Shown here: one piece after another, positions 62,672 through 64,000 of the stretch
Layout: each line of letters begins with the position of its first letter
Numbering within the stretch: the stretch's first letter is position 1
Origin: an uncultured Burkholderiaceae bacterium
GTDB lineage: Bacteria; Pseudomonadota; Gammaproteobacteria; Burkholderiales; Burkholderiaceae_B
Assembly (NCBI GenBank): GCA_934525625.1
Contig: CAKSZL010000001.1
Coordinates: 62,001-126,000 of the forward strand
Direction of reading: 5' to 3'
Length of the DNA stretch: 64,000 nt
Made by a program: the position numbers and the translations under genes
Notes under the pieces: generated by a model
The model's database searches: none
What the model was told of the DNA's origin: nothing
What the model saw: the letters and a program-made list of their open reading frames with translations, nothing else

Positions 62672-64000
62672 CTAAGCGGTCAGACGTTTGGCGGCCCAGT
62701 CGCAGGCTTCGCGACGCTTGCGGTCGGCCTGTTCCCAGTATTGTTCGGGCGTCAGCGTGCTGGCGCCCACGCCGTCGATGGAAATGGGCCCTATCATTTC
62801 GCGGGCCTGCTCGGCGTCCGGCATCATGGGCACCGGCGCCTTGGGGTCGGCCAGCGTGCTTTCGATGGCCTTGACCAGCATGCGGCGATAGGCATAGATG
62901 CATTTGTCGCTGGCGGCCAGGTGTTCACGCGTGCGGTTCTGGATGGGGCCTTGCGACTCCACCGCCCATTGGTCGTGCACGTTGATGTCGTGGCCCATGC
63001 CGGTATAGGTTTCGGTCAGTTGTTCGTCGACGTTGAAACCGTAGTCGTTGTGCTTGTTGCGGCGCGACGTGTAATGCGGCAGTTCGATAAGTTGCAGGCG
63101 CTGGTCGCGCATCTGCTTTTTGTCGACGGGTTCGGTGAAACTAGTGAAGATGGCATACCAATAACAGGAAGTGTCGTCGATGGGCACGTGCCATTGCGAA
63201 ATCGTCATGTGCGCGCTCATGGGAATGACGATGGCTTCGGGGAACACCATGTTCGTCACGCGCACGTGGGTCTGCTTTTCGTCAAGCTGGCGCGTGGAGA
63301 TGATGCGCATGCCGTAGTCCGTCACCTTGGGATCGATGTTCGGGCGGGAGAATTCGCGCAGCACTTTGGTAATGGGGGTGTCGGTGTCGGCCGAGGCGCC
63401 GCGGAACTGCTTGCCGTAGCTTTCCTCCGTGTCTTCGTCCTCGAAGAAGCGATGCAGGTAAGAAGCGTGGGCCGGGTCGATGCCGACTTCCAGCGCCTGC
63501 AGCCAATTGCATTCCCACCGGCCCTTGAAGGCGAAGGTATGCGTGTCGGGCGCGACGAAGCAGTCGAACTCGGGCAAGGCCGGCGCTTCGCCTTCGCCCA
63601 GATAGGCGAAGATGATGCCGCTGCGCTCTAGCACCGGGTAGGCGCCCTGCTGGATGCTGTGGCGGAAGCGGCTGTTCTCGGGTTCGGCCGGGGTTTCCAG
63701 GCATTCGCCCTTGACGTTGAACAGCCAGCCATGGAAGGGGCAGCGCAGGCCGCCGTCTTCGAGGCGGCCGAAGGCCAGATCGGCCCCACGGTGCGGACAG
63801 TCGCGGTCGACCAGGCCCAGTTGGCCGGATTCGTCGCGGAACAGCACCATCTCCTGCCCCAGCAGCTTGACCGCCTTGAGCGGGCGCTTTTCTTCCAGTT
63901 CTTCGGACAAGGCCACGGGTTGCCAGTAGCGGCGCAGCAGCGTGCCGGCCGGCGTGCCGGGCCCCACTCGCGTCATGAAATCGTTTTGTTCCGCGGTAAT
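62672..64000 (-). CDS. Rieske non-haem iron oxygenase, large subunit (5' end beyond window)
   Basis: 442 codons visible; the reading frame is open to the window edge with ITAEQNDF before MTRVGPGTPAGTLLRRYWQP, so the true start lies just outside. Rieske [2Fe-2S] ligands: Cys and His in DRDCPHRGADL, Cys and His in RCPFHGWLF. Mononuclear iron site in EVGIDPAHASYLHRFFEDED. It is the phthalate 4,5-dioxygenase/aromatic O-demethylase type of terminal oxygenase and needs a reductase not seen here. With the GS-like and GATase genes it may oxidise a glutamylated amine. Confidence 0.9.
   Translation of the reverse strand: MTAEQNDFMTRVGPGTPAGTLLRRYWQPVALSEELEEKRPLKAVKLLGQEMVLFRDESGQLGLVDRDCPHRGADLAFGRLEDGGLRCPFHGWLFNVKGECLETPAEPENSRFRHSIQQGAYPVLERSGIIFAYLGEGEAPALPEFDCFVAPDTHTFAFKGRWECNWLQALEVGIDPAHASYLHRFFEDEDTEESYGKQFRGASADTDTPITKVLREFSRPNIDPKVTDYGMRIISTRQLDEKQTHVRVTNMVFPEAIVIPMSAHMTISQWHVPIDDTSCYWYAIFTSFTEPVDKKQMRDQRLQLIELPHYTSRRNKHNDYGFNVDEQLTETYTGMGHDINVHDQWAVESQGPIQNRTREHLAASDKCIYAYRRMLVKAIESTLADPKAPVPMMPDAEQAREMIGPISIDGVGASTLTPEQYWEQADRKRREACDWAAKRLTA

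Overview
The window is high-GC, densely coded DNA typical of a betaproteobacterium, most like the Alcaligenaceae (Bordetella/Achromobacter/Pusillimonas-type). The grounds are the GC-rich third positions, the many small catabolic operons each with its own uptake system, the liv-type and TRAP transporters, and the HutC- and GlcC-type regulators. The species call is an inference. No rRNA, tRNA or CRISPR array was seen.

Layout. 1-5.5 kb (minus): a seven-subunit Mrp-type Na+/H+ antiporter operon, mnhABCDEFG, with G cut by the window edge. 5.8-7.0 kb: an XdhC-family protein overlapped by a 41-codon membrane ORF. 7.3-13.2 kb: a 2-dehydropantoate reductase-like enzyme, a class II aldolase, an SDR, two MFS transporters and a GlcG/HbpS-like protein. 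13.2-23.4 kb (minus): a ten-gene catabolic cluster with a TorT-like/RbsAC-like ABC importer, an HpaB-type flavin monooxygenase with reductase, an extradiol dioxygenase, an RraA-like protein, a cupin, an aldehyde dehydrogenase and a Rid protein. A divergent LysR regulator reads away from it. 24.8-33.1 kb (minus): glcDEF, a cupin, an alpha/beta hydrolase and a TRAP transporter, with a divergent GlcC/FadR-type regulator. 34-37.8 kb: diacylglycerol kinase, a YegP-like protein, a Na/Pi cotransporter and a ZnuA-like zinc-binding protein with a Zur-like box.

37.9-57.9 kb is a hut (imidazole catabolism) regulon. HutC, a LivK-like binding protein and a PhyH-type dioxygenase lie on one side; a second LivK paralogue, livHMGF and hutUGI lie on the other. 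An 8.2-kb island (about 40.95-49.12 kb) splits the two halves. It holds decayed IS5- and IS66-type sequences, a thiC fragment fused to IS66, a fragment of a Fic/helicase-type C-terminus, and an intact, less GC-rich mscS-amidohydrolase pair. Both livK promoters carry the same 12-bp HutC palindrome inside a 17-bp -35/-10 spacer. No hutH is present.

58.0-60.3 kb: two adjacent toxin-antitoxin modules, ParDE-like (minus) and HipBA-like (plus). 60.3-64 kb (minus): a Rieske oxygenase (cut by the window edge), a glutamine synthetase-like ligase and a class I glutamine amidotransferase. These three families also occur together in aniline-oxidation systems that work through gamma-glutamylated amines.

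The most interesting candidates are the gamma-glutamyl/Rieske set at the right end, the ten-gene aromatic or heteroaromatic cluster, the island-split hut regulon with its PhyH oxygenase, and a 221-bp highly structured inverted-repeat element at 24.55-24.77 kb.
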